Shown here: positions 10,454-21,137 of the stretch, piece after piece
Layout: each line of letters opens with the position of its first letter
How positions within the stretch are numbered: the stretch's first letter is position 1
Source of the DNA: Limnohabitans sp. 103DPR2
GTDB taxonomy: Bacteria > Pseudomonadota > Gammaproteobacteria > Burkholderiales > Burkholderiaceae_C
Direction of reading: 5' to 3'
Assembly: GCF_001412575.1 (NCBI RefSeq)
Contig: NZ_CP011834.1
Coordinates: 2,480,001 to 2,544,000 of the forward strand
Length of the DNA stretch: 64,000 nucleotides
Notes under the pieces: generated by a model
Database searches by the model: none
Told to the model about the DNA's origin: nothing
Seen by the model: only the letters and a program-made list of their open reading frames with translations
Program-made: the position numbers and the translations under genes

Positions 10454-11539
10454 ATGAAAATCGCAGTTCTGCCGGGTGACGGCATTGGTACCGAAATCGT
10501 GGCAGAAGCCGTCAAGGTTTTGAACGTCCTCGACTTGAAATTCGAAATGGAAGAAGCCTTGGTGGGCGGCGCTGCTTACGAAGCCCACGGCCACCCTCTG
10601 CCAGAGTCCACCTTGAAACTGGCCAAAGAATCCGATGCGGTTTTGTTTGGCGCGGTGGGCGACTGGAAATACGACAAACTCGACCGACCTTTACGCCCCG
10701 AACAAGCCATCCTGGGCTTGCGCAAAAACTTGGGCCTGTTTGCCAACTTCCGTCCTGCCATTTGCTACGAGGAATTGGTCAGTGCCTCTAGCCTCAAGCC
10801 CGAACTCATTTCTGGCCTCGACATCCTCATCATTCGCGAACTCACAGGCGACATCTACTTTGGTCAGCCTCGCGGCCGCCGTATTGCCACAGACGGTCAC
10901 TTCCCAGGTGCCGAAGAAGCCTTCGACACCATGCGCTACTCGCGCCCCGAAATTGAACGCATTGCCCACGTGGCCTTCCAAGCCGCTCGCAAACGCAGCA
11001 AAAAAGTCACCAGCGTCGACAAAGCCAACGTGCTTGAGACTTTCCAATTCTGGAAAGATGTGGTCACCGACGTACATAAAGAATACCCTGACGTCGAACT
11101 CGAGCACATGTACGTAGACAACGCGGCCATGCAATTGGTCAAGGCGCCTAAGAAATTCGACGTGGTGGTCACAGGCAACATGTTTGGCGACATTTTGTCC
11201 GACGAAGCTTCCATGCTGACCGGTTCTATCGGCATGCTGCCCTCCGCCAGCCTGAACAGCCAAAACCAAGGCTTGTATGAGCCAAGCCACGGCAGTGCCC
11301 CTGACATTGCGGGTCAGGGTATTGCAAACCCATTGGCTACAATACTGTCTGCTGCCATGATGCTCCGTTTTTCATTGAACCAAGCCGAATCTGCCGATCG
11401 CATTGAAACGGCTGTGAAGTCTGTTTTGGCATCTGGTTTGCGCACAGTGGACATCTGGTCCGAAGGCACACAAAAGGTCAGCACCCGCGAAATGGGCGAA
11501 GCCGTTGTGAAAGCCATCACGAAAACGACAAAGAGCTAA
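10454..11539 (+). CDS. leuB: 3-isopropylmalate dehydrogenase (LeuB)
   Basis: NAD-dependent oxidative decarboxylation of 3-isopropylmalate, the third leucine-specific step. It is 361 residues. Substrate and metal signatures include [14 protein letters not shown], the DNAAMQLV segment, [20 protein letters not shown] (the dehydrogenase family signature with metal-binding aspartates) and [20 protein letters not shown]. It follows leuD on the same strand and is separated from asd by 72 bases containing a near-perfect palindrome. Confidence 0.97.
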   Translation: MKIAVLPGDGIGTEIVAEAVKVLNVLDLKFEMEEALVGGAAYEAHGHPLPESTLKLAKESDAVLFGAVGDWKYDKLDRPLRPEQAILGLRKNLGLFANFRPAICYEELVSASSLKPELISGLDILIIRELTGDIYFGQPRGRRIATDGHFPGAEEAFDTMRYSRPEIERIAHVAFQAARKRSKKVTSVDKANVLETFQFWKDVVTDVHKEYPDVELEHMYVDNAAMQLVKAPKKFDVVVTGNMFGDILSDEASMLTGSIGMLPSASLNSQNQGLYEPSHGSAPDIAGQGIANPLATILSAAMMLRFSLNQAESADRIETAVKSVLASGLRTVDIWSEGTQKVSTREMGEAVVKAITKTTKS

Positions 11540-11561
11540 CAGCTCACAACTCGTCATGCCC

Positions 11562-11582
11562 TTCCGGCTCGACGAGTCGGAA
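11562..11582. repeat. 21-bp near-perfect palindrome between leuB and asd
   Basis: Arms TTCCGGCTCG and CGAGTCGGAA meet around a central A, with one mismatch that becomes a G-U pair in RNA. There is no following T-run, so it is not a typical terminator. It could act as an mRNA-stability hairpin that uncouples leuCDB from asd or as a protein-binding site. Confidence 0.5.
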
Positions 11583-11611
11583 TCTCAAAATTAAATTGAA
11601 AGGGTGATGAC

Positions 11612-12739
11612 ATGAAATTGGTAGGACTTGTAGGCTGGCGCGGTATGGTCGGTTCCGTCTTGATGGACCGCATGCAAGCCGAGGGCGACTTTGGTTTGAT
11701 TGAACCTTTGTTCTTCTCCACCTCCAACTCTGGCGGCAAAGCGCCCGCCATGGCCAAAAATGAAACGACGCTGCAAGATGCCTTCAACATCGATGCGCTG
11801 AAGCGTTGCGACATCATCATCACCGCTCAAGGCGGCGACTACACCACCGAAGTTTTCCCCAAGTTGCGCGCATCAGGCTGGAACGGCCATTGGATCGATG
11901 CGGCCTCCACATTGCGCATGGAAAAAGACGCCGTGATCATTTTGGATCCGGTCAACATGCCCGTCATTCAATCTGCACTGAAAAACGGTGGCAAGAATTG
12001 GGTCGGCGGCAATTGCACCGTCAGCTGTATGTTGATGGGGGTGGGCGCTTTGTACAAGGCCGGTTTGGTCGAGTGGATGAGCACCCAAACTTATCAAGCA
12101 GCCTCGGGCGGCGGCGCGCAACACATGCGCGAGTTGCTCACGCAGTACGGCACCTTGAATTCAGAAGTCAAAGCTTTGCTCGACGATCCCAAGAGCGCCA
12201 TCTTGGAGATCGATCGCAAAGTCATCGCCAAACAACGCGCACTCACTGGCGAAGAAACTGCCAACTTTGGCGTGCCGCTGGGTGGCTCCCTCATTCCTTG
12301 GATCGACAAAGATCTGGGCAACGGCATGTCCAAAGAAGAGTGGAAAGGCATGGCCGAGACCAACAAAATTTTGGGTCAAGGCGAAGGCTTCAATGCGCCA
12401 GCAGTTCCTGTCGATGGCTTCTGCGTTCGTGTGGGCGCTATGCGTTGCCACAGCCAAGCCCTCACCTTCAAGCTGAAGAAAGACGTCCCCGTGGCCGACA
12501 TCGAAGCCATGATCGCTGCCGACAACCAGTGGGTCAAAGTGGTTCCCAACACACGTGAAGCCACATTGAAAGACCTCACACCTGTTGCTGTGACAGGCAC
12601 CATGACCATTCCAGTGGGCCGCATTCGCAAACTGGCCATGGGTCCAGAGTACGTTGGCGCCTTCACCATTGGCGATCAATTGCTGTGGGGCGCTGCCGAG
12701 CCACTGCGTCGGATGTTGCGCATTTTGTTGGACGCCTAA
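11612..12739 (+). CDS. asd: Aspartate-semialdehyde dehydrogenase
   Basis: NADPH-dependent reduction of aspartyl phosphate to aspartate semialdehyde, the branch precursor for lysine, threonine, methionine and peptidoglycan. It is 375 residues. The N-terminal [17 protein letters not shown] binds [14 protein letters not shown] contains the catalytic cysteine, and the [13 protein letters not shown] and [20 protein letters not shown] segments match the Gram-negative (E. coli-like) branch. It follows leuB, and the fimV-like gene starts ten bases after its stop. The role is certain from the motifs. Confidence 0.97.
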   Translation: MKLVGLVGWRGMVGSVLMDRMQAEGDFGLIEPLFFSTSNSGGKAPAMAKNETTLQDAFNIDALKRCDIIITAQGGDYTTEVFPKLRASGWNGHWIDAASTLRMEKDAVIILDPVNMPVIQSALKNGGKNWVGGNCTVSCMLMGVGALYKAGLVEWMSTQTYQAASGGGAQHMRELLTQYGTLNSEVKALLDDPKSAILEIDRKVIAKQRALTGEETANFGVPLGGSLIPWIDKDLGNGMSKEEWKGMAETNKILGQGEGFNAPAVPVDGFCVRVGAMRCHSQALTFKLKKDVPVADIEAMIAADNQWVKVVPNTREATLKDLTPVAVTGTMTIPVGRIRKLAMGPEYVGAFTIGDQLLWGAAEPLRRMLRILLDA

Positions 12740-12749
12740 TCAGGCCCCC

Positions 12750-14096
12750 ATGCCAAGTCCCCGCACCCTTATTGCTGGCTTCATGAGCGCCTTGGGCGTG
12801 TGCTTGAGCGCGCATGCCCTGACGCTGGCCGGCATTGAGGTGCAATCGTTCAAAGGTGAGCCCTTGCGTGCTGAAATCGGCGTGGCCAGTGCCACTGCCG
12901 AAGAGTGGGGCCAACTGAGTGTCAAAATTGCGCCAGCAGAGCGGTTTGCCCAACTGGGACTGATCTACTCACCTGCAGTGGGTCAATTGCAAGCTGAGCC
13001 CTACGAAACACGCGATGGCACGCAGCGCATTCGCATTACAGGTCCCCAAAGTTTTTCGGACAACTTTGTCGATCTTCTGATTGAAGCCCAAACAGCTTCT
13101 GGAAAATGGATCAAGGCCTTCACATTAATGTTGAAGCCTGCGCCCAGCAAATTAGAAACGCCCATACAACTGGCCACGGCAGCAAGCGCAATGGCCAAAC
13201 CAGCCACTGCCGCACCCACAGAGCACGTGGTGCAAAAGGGAGAAAGCGCCAGCCAAATTATTCAGCAATGGCTGACCGAAGACATGAGCACCCAGCAAAT
13301 GCTGGTGGCCTTGCTCAAAAGTCAACCCGACGCCTTCATTGAGGGCAACGTCAACTTGCTGCGCGCGGGTGCTGTACTCAAAGCCCCCTCAGCGACAGCT
13401 GTTCACGCCATTGACGCCAATGAAGCGCGACAATTTTTGGTCACGCAGCAAAAAGAGTTTCTGGCCTTTTCGCAAGCCGCTGCACAAAGTACGCAATTGA
13501 TCAAAGGCCAAGCGCCTTCTCGTCAAATGTCTGGCAAAGTGGGCCAAGAAGAAGCCGCGCTCAAAGCAGCTGAAGCCACCATCGATCAGTTGAAGCTGAC
13601 GCAGGCGAAAATTGAAAAGCAAAATGCTGAAACACGATTGGCAACACAACGTGCTTTACAAGATGCACAAAAGCAGTTGGCCTCTTTGCAAAGCAATGTG
13701 GATCAATTGGTTCAACTGACAGCCCCTGCCCCCATCACCGTTGGCCCTGCCGCACCCCAACGTGCTGCCAGCGATGCCGCCATGGGCTGGCTGAACTTAA
13801 ATCGCTTGTTGGACGCGCCCCATCAAAACGCCTACTTGTGGGCTGCATTGACTTTGCTTGGCGTGTTGGCAGTTTGGGCAGGCTTGCGTGTTCAGGGTCG
13901 CCGTGCATCGCCCACGCTCAGCACTTTGATGCCCGCGGCTGACATGGCCACTGCGCCTACCGGCATCACACCTGGCATCAAATTGGAATTGCCTGCAGAC
14001 ATTACGGCATTGGATTTAAACCTGAACCCAAGCACTCAGGCAAGCCAATCAACTGGGCACTTTCGATCGCCCACAACCACCGAGACACTTCAGTGA
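12750..14096 (+). CDS. fimV: FimV/HubP-like peptidoglycan-binding membrane protein, short form
   Basis: Resembles FimV, a polar organiser of type IV pili and twitching in gammaproteobacteria; its role here is not established. The start giving MPSPRTLIAG lies ten bases after asd. The 448-residue product has a signal segment (1-23, ending near AHA), the FimV N-terminal beta domain (about 24-130), a LysM-like segment HVVQKGESASQIIQQWLTED (about 159-215), a coiled coil (about 264-320) and one transmembrane helix near 361-381. The cytoplasmic tail is only about 65 residues. Known FimV proteins are much longer and end in acidic and TPR regions, so this is a truncated version. Its stop overlaps the truA GTG start (GTGA). 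Confidence 0.75.
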   Translation: MPSPRTLIAGFMSALGVCLSAHALTLAGIEVQSFKGEPLRAEIGVASATAEEWGQLSVKIAPAERFAQLGLIYSPAVGQLQAEPYETRDGTQRIRITGPQSFSDNFVDLLIEAQTASGKWIKAFTLMLKPAPSKLETPIQLATAASAMAKPATAAPTEHVVQKGESASQIIQQWLTEDMSTQQMLVALLKSQPDAFIEGNVNLLRAGAVLKAPSATAVHAIDANEARQFLVTQQKEFLAFSQAAAQSTQLIKGQAPSRQMSGKVGQEEAALKAAEATIDQLKLTQAKIEKQNAETRLATQRALQDAQKQLASLQSNVDQLVQLTAPAPITVGPAAPQRAASDAAMGWLNLNRLLDAPHQNAYLWAALTLLGVLAVWAGLRVQGRRASPTLSTLMPAADMATAPTGITPGIKLELPADITALDLNLNPSTQASQSTGHFRSPTTTETLQ

Positions 14097-14875
14097 GAGT
14101 TGCGCTGGGCATCACCTACAACGGGCAGCCCTACCAGGGCTGGCAAAGCCAAAGCACTGGCCTGACCATCCAAGATAAATTGGAAAAGGCGCTCAAAGAA
14201 TTCACCACTCAAAAAGTCACCACCTTGTGTGCGGGTCGAACCGATGCAGGCGTTCATGGCTTGATGCAAGTGGTTCACTTTGATACCCCACTAGAGCGCG
14301 ACATGGGTTCTTGGGTGCGCGGCACCAACCGCTACTTGCCAGATGACATTTCAGTTCAGTGGGCGCAAGAAGTTCCAGCTGAATTTCATGCGCGCGGCAG
14401 CGCTTTGTCCCGAAGGTATGCCTACATCGTTTTAGAGTCGCCCGTTCGGCCCAGCTTGGAGTCTGGTCGCGCAGGGTGGGTCTACCGCGCTTTGGACGAG
14501 ACGGCCATGCGCCAAGCCGCCCAATACTTGCTGGGTGAACACGACTTCTCCTCTTTCAGGGCAAGCAGTTGCCAGGCCTTGTCGCCCATCAAAACCATGC
14601 TGCGCGTGGACATACACAAGCACGGCCCTTACTGGCGCTTTGAATTTGAAGGCAACGCCTTCTTGCACCACATGATTCGCAACATCATGGGTTGCATGGT
14701 GACCATTGGCCAAGGCTTTCAGCCCCCCGAATGGATGGCACAAGTGATTGAAAGCAAATGCCGCGATGCCGCAGCGCCCACTTTCTCGCCAGATGGTTTG
14801 TACTTTCAAGGACCGGTGTACGACCCTCAATGGGGCTTGCCCACCGAGACACCGCCTTTTCATTGGCTGCCATGA
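14093..14875 (+). CDS. truA: tRNA pseudouridine(38-40) synthase (TruA)
   Basis: Modifies uridines 38-40 in the anticodon arm of tRNAs. It is 260 residues, GTG start, with MRVALGITYNGQPYQGWQ at the N-terminus, the catalytic aspartate D51 in CAGRTDAGVHG, and the later FEFEGNAFLHHMIRNIMG segment typical of TruA. The start overlaps the FimV stop by four bases, and its own stop overlaps the trpF start (ATGA), so translation across fimV-truA-trpF is probably coupled. Confidence 0.96.
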   Translation: MRVALGITYNGQPYQGWQSQSTGLTIQDKLEKALKEFTTQKVTTLCAGRTDAGVHGLMQVVHFDTPLERDMGSWVRGTNRYLPDDISVQWAQEVPAEFHARGSALSRRYAYIVLESPVRPSLESGRAGWVYRALDETAMRQAAQYLLGEHDFSSFRASSCQALSPIKTMLRVDIHKHGPYWRFEFEGNAFLHHMIRNIMGCMVTIGQGFQPPEWMAQVIESKCRDAAAPTFSPDGLYFQGPVYDPQWGLPTETPPFHWLP

Positions 14876-15555
14876 GCTCAGACGCACACCCTACTTTTGT
14901 CAAAATTTGCGGTCTCACGCGCGAAGCCGATGTTTTGGATTCCGTGGCGGCGGGCGCCAATGCAGTTGGATTTGTGATGTACCCCCCAAGTGCACGCTAT
15001 GTTGCCCCCGAACGTGCAGGACAGTTGGCCAAATTACTGCCTTCTGATGTCACGCCCGTCCTGTTGTTTGTGAATGCCAGCCTAGAGGAAGTAGAGGCCG
15101 CCTGCCTGGCCGTGCCCAACGCTCTGCTTCAGTTTCATGGAGACGAATCCCCCTTTGAGTGCGACCGTTTGGCCCAAGCTGTGCAACGCCCCTACTGGCG
15201 CGCGGCCCGAATTCCCACCGACAACACCGCCTCCTTTGACTTGGTAAAATTCTGCCAAGATTACTCAAATGCCCAGGCCATCCTGCTCGACGCCCATGTC
15301 GACGGTTATGGCGGTGGCGGGAAAACATTCAATTGGTCACAGCTTCCTCCAAACGTCAACGCTCACCTCGTTTTGAGTGGTGGATTGACGCCTGCAAATG
15401 TGACCGATGGCATTCGCCAGCTTCGGCCCAAAGCCCTGTCTTTGGCCGTTGATGTCAGCTCGGGTGTCGAGCTTGATGGCCAGAAAGGCCTCAAAGACGC
15501 CCGAAAAATCCAAGAATTTGTGGCTGCAGTCAAAGCAGCCGATGCCATTGAGTAA
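14872..15555 (+). CDS. trpF: Phosphoribosylanthranilate isomerase (TrpF)
   Basis: Amadori isomerisation of phosphoribosylanthranilate in tryptophan synthesis. It is 227 residues from the ATG overlapping the truA stop. The N-terminal [13 protein letters not shown] holds the catalytic cysteine, and [17 protein letters not shown] the catalytic aspartate and phosphate-binding loop; [10 protein letters not shown] completes the barrel. As usual in Burkholderiales it stands with trpB and trpA; the remaining trp genes are not in this window. Confidence 0.96.
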   Translation: MSSDAHPTFVKICGLTREADVLDSVAAGANAVGFVMYPPSARYVAPERAGQLAKLLPSDVTPVLLFVNASLEEVEAACLAVPNALLQFHGDESPFECDRLAQAVQRPYWRAARIPTDNTASFDLVKFCQDYSNAQAILLDAHVDGYGGGGKTFNWSQLPPNVNAHLVLSGGLTPANVTDGIRQLRPKALSLAVDVSSGVELDGQKGLKDARKIQEFVAAVKAADAIE

Positions 15556-15559
15556 CACC

Positions 15560-16855
15560 ATGTCCAATTACCAACAACCCGATGCCTCTGGCCACTTTGG
15601 CATTTTTGGCGGCAGTTTTGTCAGCGAAACTCTGACACACGCCATCCTCGAATTGCGCGAGGCCTATGCCAAGTACCAAAACGATCCTGCGTTTTTGGCC
15701 GAGTTCCAATACGAATTGGCGCACTTTGTCGGCCGCCCCTCTCCCATCTATCACGCTGCTCGCATGAGCCGTGAAGTGGGTGGTGCACAAATCTATTTGA
15801 AGCGCGAAGACCTGAACCACACGGGCGCGCACAAAATCAACAACACCATAGGTCAAGCCATGTTGGCCAAGCGCATGGGCAAGCCGCGCATCATTGCCGA
15901 AACCGGCGCTGGCCAACACGGTGTGGCAACGGCCACCATCTGCGCGCGCTACGGACTTGAGTGCGTGGTGTACATGGGTGCCGAAGACGTCAAACGTCAA
16001 AGCCCCAATGTGTACCGCATGAAACTCTTGGGCGCTACTGTGGTGCCTGTGACATCAGGCAGCAAAACCCTGAAAGACGCCTTGAACGAAGCCATGCGCG
16101 ACTGGGTGGCCAATGTCGACAACACCTTCTACATCATCGGTACCGTGGCTGGTCCACACCCCTACCCCATGATGGTTCGCGATTTCCAAAGCGTGATTGG
16201 TAACGAATGCCTTGAGCAAATGCCGACCCTTTTGGCGCAAACCGGTTTGCACAGCCAACAACCCGATGCCGTTATCGCGTGTGTGGGTGGCGGCTCCAAC
16301 GCCATGGGTATTTTCTATCCCTACATCAACCACAAGAACACACGCCTCATTGGCGTGGAAGCGGCGGGCGAAGGCTTAGAAAGCGGCAAACACTCTGCCT
16401 CTTTGCAGCGCGGTAGCCCCGGTGTGTTGCACGGCAACCGCACCTACATCTTGCAAGACGACAACGGACAAATTACAGAAACGCACAGCATCAGCGCGGG
16501 CTTGGACTATCCAGGCGTGGGCCCAGAACATGCCTTCCTGAAAGACATTGGCCGTGCTGAATACGTGGGCATCACCGACCAGGAAGCACTGGACGCGTTC
16601 CATTACTTGTGCCGCACCGAAGGCATCATCCCTGCCCTCGAGTCCAGTCATGCTGTGGCCTATGCCAAAAAATTGGCCGCTACCATGAAGCCCGATCAAT
16701 CCATCTTGGTCAACTTATCAGGCCGTGGCGACAAAGACATCGGCACCGTGGCCGACCTGAGCCAAGCCGATTTCTACTGCCGCCCCAGCTGCCAAGGCCA
16801 AGGTGTCAAAGGTGGTTTGCCCATGGGCGAGCAATTTGTGAAAGTCGTCAAATGA
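15560..16855 (+). CDS. trpB: Tryptophan synthase beta chain (TrpB)
   Basis: PLP enzyme joining indole and serine to make tryptophan. It is 431 residues from the ATG giving [14 protein letters not shown], four bases after trpF; an alternative ATG at 15542 lies inside trpF and is less likely. [20 protein letters not shown] includes the PLP lysine, [13 protein letters not shown] is the glutamate-gated substrate loop, and [10 protein letters not shown] binds the PLP phosphate. Its stop overlaps the trpA start by ATGA. Confidence 0.97.
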   Translation: MSNYQQPDASGHFGIFGGSFVSETLTHAILELREAYAKYQNDPAFLAEFQYELAHFVGRPSPIYHAARMSREVGGAQIYLKREDLNHTGAHKINNTIGQAMLAKRMGKPRIIAETGAGQHGVATATICARYGLECVVYMGAEDVKRQSPNVYRMKLLGATVVPVTSGSKTLKDALNEAMRDWVANVDNTFYIIGTVAGPHPYPMMVRDFQSVIGNECLEQMPTLLAQTGLHSQQPDAVIACVGGGSNAMGIFYPYINHKNTRLIGVEAAGEGLESGKHSASLQRGSPGVLHGNRTYILQDDNGQITETHSISAGLDYPGVGPEHAFLKDIGRAEYVGITDQEALDAFHYLCRTEGIIPALESSHAVAYAKKLAATMKPDQSILVNLSGRGDKDIGTVADLSQADFYCRPSCQGQGVKGGLPMGEQFVKVVK

Positions 16856-17661
16856 GCCGCATTGAAGCCACCTTCGAACAACTGAAAGCCAAGGGTCGAC
16901 AGGCCCTCATTCCGTACGTCACAGCGGGTTTTCCCTTTGCAGATGTCACACCCGAATTGATGCATGCCATGGTGGCAGCAGGCGCTGACGTGATCGAATT
17001 GGGCGTGCCTTTTAGCGACCCCTCCGCCGATGGCCCTGTCATTCAAAAAGCAGGCGACAAGGCCCTGGCATTTGGCATTGGCACCACCCATGTCATTAAC
17101 ATGGTGAAAGCCTTTAGACAAACCAACACCTCCACGCCCGTGGTGCTGATGGGTTATGCCAACCCCATTGAACGCTATGACCTGAAGCACGGCAAAGACG
17201 GCTTTATTCGTGACGCCTCAGCGGCTGGCATCGACGGCGTCTTGGTAGTGGACTATCCGCCCGAAGAATGCGTTGAATTTGCCGCCAAACTGCGCGCCCA
17301 CAACATGGACCTGATTTTCTTGTTGGCCCCTACCAGCACCGATCAGCGCATGCAGCAAGTGGCCGACGTCGCCAGTGGCTACGTGTATTACGTGTCGCTT
17401 AAAGGCGTCACAGGCTCCGGCGCACTGAATACGGACGAAGTGGAAGCCATGTTGCCCCGCATTCGCCAAAAAGTCAGCATCCCAGTGGGCGTTGGTTTTG
17501 GCATTCGCGATGCCCAAACAGCCCAAACCATTGCCAAAGTGGCCGATGCCGTGGTGATTGGTAGCAAAATCATCCAATTGATAGAAAATGAACCCCGCGA
17601 TAAAGTTGCCACTGTGGCTGGCGACTTTTTGCGCGGCATTCGTCAGGCCATGGACGCCTGA
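16852..17661 (+). CDS. trpA: Tryptophan synthase alpha chain (TrpA)
   Basis: Splits indole-3-glycerol phosphate and channels indole to TrpB. It is 269 residues. [17 protein letters not shown] carries the catalytic glutamate and aspartate; [10 protein letters not shown] and [11 protein letters not shown] form the phosphate-binding part of the barrel. The ATG overlaps the trpB stop, so the subunits are translationally coupled. It ends 22 bases before accD. Confidence 0.97.
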   Translation: MSRIEATFEQLKAKGRQALIPYVTAGFPFADVTPELMHAMVAAGADVIELGVPFSDPSADGPVIQKAGDKALAFGIGTTHVINMVKAFRQTNTSTPVVLMGYANPIERYDLKHGKDGFIRDASAAGIDGVLVVDYPPEECVEFAAKLRAHNMDLIFLLAPTSTDQRMQQVADVASGYVYYVSLKGVTGSGALNTDEVEAMLPRIRQKVSIPVGVGFGIRDAQTAQTIAKVADAVVIGSKIIQLIENEPRDKVATVAGDFLRGIRQAMDA

Positions 17662-17683
17662 AACAACCCATAAGGACCTTGAC

Positions 17684-18556
17684 ATGAGTTGGCTCGAAAA
17701 ACTGCTTCCCCCCAAAATTCTGCACACCGACCCGGCCGACCGCCGCAGCGTGCCAGAAGGCTTGTGGATCAAGTGCCCCCAGTGCGAATCTGTGCTTTAC
17801 AAAACTGACTTGGAGCAAAACCAAAACGTTTGCCCCACTTGCAGTCACCACCACCGCATTGGCGCCCGCGCCCGTCTGAACAACTTTTTGGACAACGAAG
17901 GCCGCTACGAAATTGGACAAGAAGTGGTGCCCGTCGACGCTTTGAAATTCAAAGACAGCCGCAAGTACCCCGAACGCATCAAAGAAGCCATGAGCAACAC
18001 CGGCGAAACCGACGCCTTGGTGGTCATGGGCGGCGCCATCCACAGCATCAACGTGGTGGCCGCTTGTTTTGAATTTGACTTCATGGGCGGTAGCATGGGC
18101 TCCGTCGTTGGCGAGCGTTTTGTGCGCGGTGTTGAAACCGCCATCGAACAAAAAGTTCCCTTCATCTGTTTTACGGCCACGGGTGGTGCGCGCATGCAAG
18201 AGGGCTTGCTGTCCTTGATGCAAATGGCCAAGACCAATGCCGCCCTCACTCGCTTGGCCAAAAAAGGCTTGCCTTACATCAGCGTATTGACCGACCCCAC
18301 CATGGGCGGCGTGTCTGCAGGCTTCGCCTTCATGGGCGACGTGGTGATTGCCGAACCCAAGGCCCTGATTGGCTTTGCTGGTCCCCGCGTGATTGAAAGC
18401 ACCGTGCGAGTAACACTGCCAGAAGGCTTCCAACGCGCCGAGTTTTTGCAAGAAAAAGGTGCCATCGACTTCATTTGCGATCGCCGTGAATTGAAGATGA
18501 CTGTGGCCAACACCTTGGCCATGCTGACACGCCAGTCAGCCGACGCGGTCAGCTAA
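17684..18556 (+). CDS. accD: Acetyl-CoA carboxylase carboxyltransferase beta subunit (AccD)
   Basis: Transfers carboxyl from biotin to acetyl-CoA, making malonyl-CoA for the fab genes near 31-36 kb. It is 290 residues from the ATG giving [10 protein letters not shown], preceded by AAGGAC. A four-cysteine zinc ribbon is visible at C31, C34, C50 and C53, followed by the crotonase-like carboxyltransferase domain with [11 protein letters not shown] and [13 protein letters not shown]. In many relatives folC follows accD; here it is met by the convergent yggT. Confidence 0.97.
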   Translation: MSWLEKLLPPKILHTDPADRRSVPEGLWIKCPQCESVLYKTDLEQNQNVCPTCSHHHRIGARARLNNFLDNEGRYEIGQEVVPVDALKFKDSRKYPERIKEAMSNTGETDALVVMGGAIHSINVVAACFEFDFMGGSMGSVVGERFVRGVETAIEQKVPFICFTATGGARMQEGLLSLMQMAKTNAALTRLAKKGLPYISVLTDPTMGGVSAGFAFMGDVVIAEPKALIGFAGPRVIESTVRVTLPEGFQRAEFLQEKGAIDFICDRRELKMTVANTLAMLTRQSADAVS

Positions 18557-18568
18557 CCCTGCCCAGAA

Positions 18569-18589
18569 GCAGCGGACGCCGTCCGCTGC
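18569..18589. terminator. Hairpin between convergent accD and yggT
   Basis: A perfect 9-bp stem (GCAGCGGAC / GTCCGCTGC) around a 3-base loop in the 35-bp gap between two converging genes. There is no T-run on either strand, so it is at best a weak or rho-assisted stop site; the position is the main argument. Confidence 0.45.
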
Positions 18590-18591
18590 CC

Positions 18592-19137
18592 TTAAAACCC
18601 GCCGTATTGCAAGCCGGCGAGCAACATGCCCGCAATTTGCAAAATGACCAACAGCACCAAGGGCGACAGGTCGATGCCACCCGGTTGAGGAATGGCATTG
18701 CGGATGGGTGCCAACCAAGGCTCTACGATGCGCGACAACAGCATCATGCTGCCACTGTTGGGTTGCACCCAAGACAGGATGGCGTACAACAAAATGATGG
18801 CGCTCAGGCCAGAAACCAGCCAATGAAGCACGCCAAACAGGCTAGCAATCAAGACCCCGACAAAGGCGGCCTGGGTGCCGCCCAGAACCCACATGGCGGT
18901 GACATGACTGAGTTTCATGAGCCATGCAGCCGCAAGACTGGAAGTATCCAAGCGCCCCACAGCGGGCAGTACACGCCGTAGCGGCATGACCAACCAGTCT
19001 GTGACCGCAAAGACAAAGCGTCCAATGGGGTTCTGAAATGGCAAACGCTGCCATTGCATCACCAAGCGCATCAAACATGCGCCGCCCACCAAGCCAGTGG
19101 CCACATCCAAGATCAAATTGACAATTTGTAGAAACAC
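18592..19137 (-). CDS. yggT: YggT-family integral membrane protein
   Basis: 181 residues with two copies of the YGGT domain: hydrophobic helices near 1-25 and 60-125, each module carrying the characteristic proline/arginine turn (NPIGRFVFAVTDWLVMPLRR early, SRIVEPWLAPIRNAIPQPGG late). Function is not firmly known; relatives are linked to osmotic stress or membrane organisation. The start is GTG, chosen because GAGGA lies six bases upstream and the protein begins directly with the first helix. It is divergent from lysS and converges on accD. Confidence 0.88.
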   Translation of the reverse strand: MFLQIVNLILDVATGLVGGACLMRLVMQWQRLPFQNPIGRFVFAVTDWLVMPLRRVLPAVGRLDTSSLAAAWLMKLSHVTAMWVLGGTQAAFVGVLIASLFGVLHWLVSGLSAIILLYAILSWVQPNSGSMMLLSRIVEPWLAPIRNAIPQPGGIDLSPLVLLVILQIAGMLLAGLQYGGF

Positions 19138-19254
19138 AGAAGTCCTCCGAGTGTGTGGATGATAGCGGCAGCCCCAAGGAATCGTAAAATAACGGATTCG
19201 CGCTGACCTTCAGCGTTTTACGGGTTTTGAACACCCCCTACCGAAGTGCACTTC

Positions 19255-20805
19255 ATGTCAGACACGCCAGCAGAAAATCAAACCACCCCCGTCGTTGACG
19301 AGAACCAGCTGATTGCAGAACGTCGCAGCAAACTCAAAGCCCTGCGTGAAGCGCAAGCCCAAGGCAAAGGCGTGGCATTCCCCAATGACTTCAAGCCTGA
19401 AGACCGTGCAGAGCCCCTCACACTGGCGCACGGCGAGAAAGCAGCCGAGGCCTTAAAGGGCGAAGGCGTCACGCCTGTGAAGGCCAAAATTGCTGGCCGC
19501 ATGATGCTCAAGCGCGTGATGGGCAAGGCCAGCTTTGCCACCTTGCAAGATGCCACCGGTCGTTTTCAAATTTATGTCACACGCGACGACATTGGTGAAG
19601 AAGCCTACAACGATTTCAAACATTGGGACTTGGGCGACATCGTGGCCGCTGAGGGCTACTTGTTCAAAACCAAAATGGGCGAGCTGTCATTGCATGCCTC
19701 CAGTGTTCGCATGCTCACCAAGAGCTTGCGCCCTATGCCCGACAAGTTCCATGGTGTAGCCGATCAAGAAATCAAATACCGTCAACGCTATGTTGACTTG
19801 ATGATGGACGAAGACGCGCGCAAACGCTTTACGGCGCGCAGCAAAGCTGTCAGTGGCATTCGCGACTTCATGGTCAAGCACAACTTCCTAGAAGTTGAAA
19901 CGCCCATGCTGCACCCCATTCCTGGCGGTGCCAATGCACGTCCCTTTGCCACACATCACAACGCACTCGACCAAGAAATGTTCTTGCGCATTGCGCCAGA
20001 GTTGTATCTCAAGCGTTTGCTGGTGGGCGGTTTTGAGCGTGTGTTCGAAATCAACCGCAACTTCCGCAACGAAGGTATTTCCGTTCGCCACAACCCCGAA
20101 TTCACCATGATGGAGTTCTATGCGGCGTATTGGAACTACCAAGACTTGATGGGCTTTACCGAAGAATTGATTCGCGATGCCGCCATGAATGCCGTGGGCC
20201 ATTTGCAACTGAGCTATGCCGGCAAACCGGTCGACTTGGCCAAGCCATTTGCACGCCTCACTATTCGTGAAGCCATTGTGAAACACACTGAGGCTGGCGA
20301 CAAAGTGGACGACGCGGCATGGCTCACTCAAGCCCTGCAAAAGCTGGGCATGAGTGAAGCCAAGAACAACCTGTCTAAGAAATCATTGGCCGGTTTGCAG
20401 GTGTTGTACTTCGAAGAAACCGTGGAAGAAAAACTGTGGGAGCCCACGTTCATCATGGAGCACCCCACCGAAATTTCCCCCTTGGCCCGCGCCAACGATG
20501 AGCGCCCAGAAGTGACCGAGCGTTTTGAGCTCTACATCACAGGCCGTGAATTTGGTAACGGCTTCTCTGAGTTGAACGACGCCGAAGACCAAGTGGCGCG
20601 CTTCCAAGCACAAGTGGATGCCAAAGACAGCGGCGACGATGAGGCCATGTACTTTGACCACGACTTTGTGCGTGCCTTGGAATACGGCATGCCACCTGCT
20701 GGCGGTTGCGGCATTGGCATTGACCGCTTGATGATGCTGCTGACTGACAGCCCGAGCATTCGCGATGTGATTTTATTCCCTGCACTTAAGCGAGAACAAG
20801 AATAA
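19255..20805 (+). CDS. lysS: Lysyl-tRNA synthetase, class II (LysS)
   Basis: Charges tRNA-Lys. It is 516 residues from the ATG giving MSDTPAENQ; a GTG nine bases earlier is in frame but less likely. It has an N-terminal OB-fold (residues about 60-165), then the class II core with motif 2 [20 protein letters not shown] near residue 280 and motif 3 [13 protein letters not shown] near residue 485. A TAAAAT hexamer at 19185-19190 is a possible -10, with a small CGCTGA/TCAGCG hairpin in the leader at 19201-19215. A strong terminator begins at the stop codon. Confidence 0.97.
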   Translation: MSDTPAENQTTPVVDENQLIAERRSKLKALREAQAQGKGVAFPNDFKPEDRAEPLTLAHGEKAAEALKGEGVTPVKAKIAGRMMLKRVMGKASFATLQDATGRFQIYVTRDDIGEEAYNDFKHWDLGDIVAAEGYLFKTKMGELSLHASSVRMLTKSLRPMPDKFHGVADQEIKYRQRYVDLMMDEDARKRFTARSKAVSGIRDFMVKHNFLEVETPMLHPIPGGANARPFATHHNALDQEMFLRIAPELYLKRLLVGGFERVFEINRNFRNEGISVRHNPEFTMMEFYAAYWNYQDLMGFTEELIRDAAMNAVGHLQLSYAGKPVDLAKPFARLTIREAIVKHTEAGDKVDDAAWLTQALQKLGMSEAKNNLSKKSLAGLQVLYFEETVEEKLWEPTFIMEHPTEISPLARANDERPEVTERFELYITGREFGNGFSELNDAEDQVARFQAQVDAKDSGDDEAMYFDHDFVRALEYGMPPAGGCGIGIDRLMMLLTDSPSIRDVILFPALKREQE

Positions 20806-20832
20806 AAAATAGCGCCTCAGGCGCTATTTTTT
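20804..20832. terminator. Rho-independent terminator after lysS
   Basis: The stem AATAGCGCC / GGCGCTATT around a TCA loop, flanked by A and T runs, starts at the lysS stop codon. The downstream gene on the minus strand ends eight bases away, so the hairpin can serve both directions. Confidence 0.9.
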
Positions 20833-20839
20833 ATGTACT

Positions 20840-21136
20840 TCAATGCTTAGGTAACTGATCTTGTGGGCGTGCCACATTTGGCACTTCCTTGACCTCTACG
20901 TCCACCACATCTGCATCATTTTTTGCGCCAACGCCCCAGCCACCAAATGGCGATTTGCTGCGGGCCATGTCTTGGTAACGTTGCCACACCACAGCCACTT
21001 CAGGCTTGCGGCCACGCACCAAGGACCACAGGGCGCCAAACAACAAAGTGAACAGCAACACGCAAAGCATGCCGAGCACAAATACCAGCCCCAGCAAACT
21101 GAAGAAGACTTTGAAAATCCAAGCAACGAATTGCAT
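20840..21136 (-). CDS. Small membrane protein of unknown function
   Basis: 98 residues: a very hydrophobic N-terminal half (residues about 4-40, long enough for one long helix or a tight hairpin), a basic turn (VRGRKPE), then a soluble tail with FGGWGVGAKNDADVVDVEVKEV. I do not recognise a named family. It starts one base after the nagZ stop, so it is almost certainly the last gene of the acpS-nagZ operon. The tight spacing and sensible composition support a real gene; nothing visible tells its job. Confidence 0.72.
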   Translation of the reverse strand: MQFVAWIFKVFFSLLGLVFVLGMLCVLLFTLLFGALWSLVRGRKPEVAVVWQRYQDMARSKSPFGGWGVGAKNDADVVDVEVKEVPNVARPQDQLPKH

Positions 21137-21137
21137 A

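Noticed and set aside
17570..18451. 293-residue open frame antisense to accD
   Set aside because: Antisense mirror of accD, whose zinc ribbon and carboxyltransferase motifs are unmistakable.
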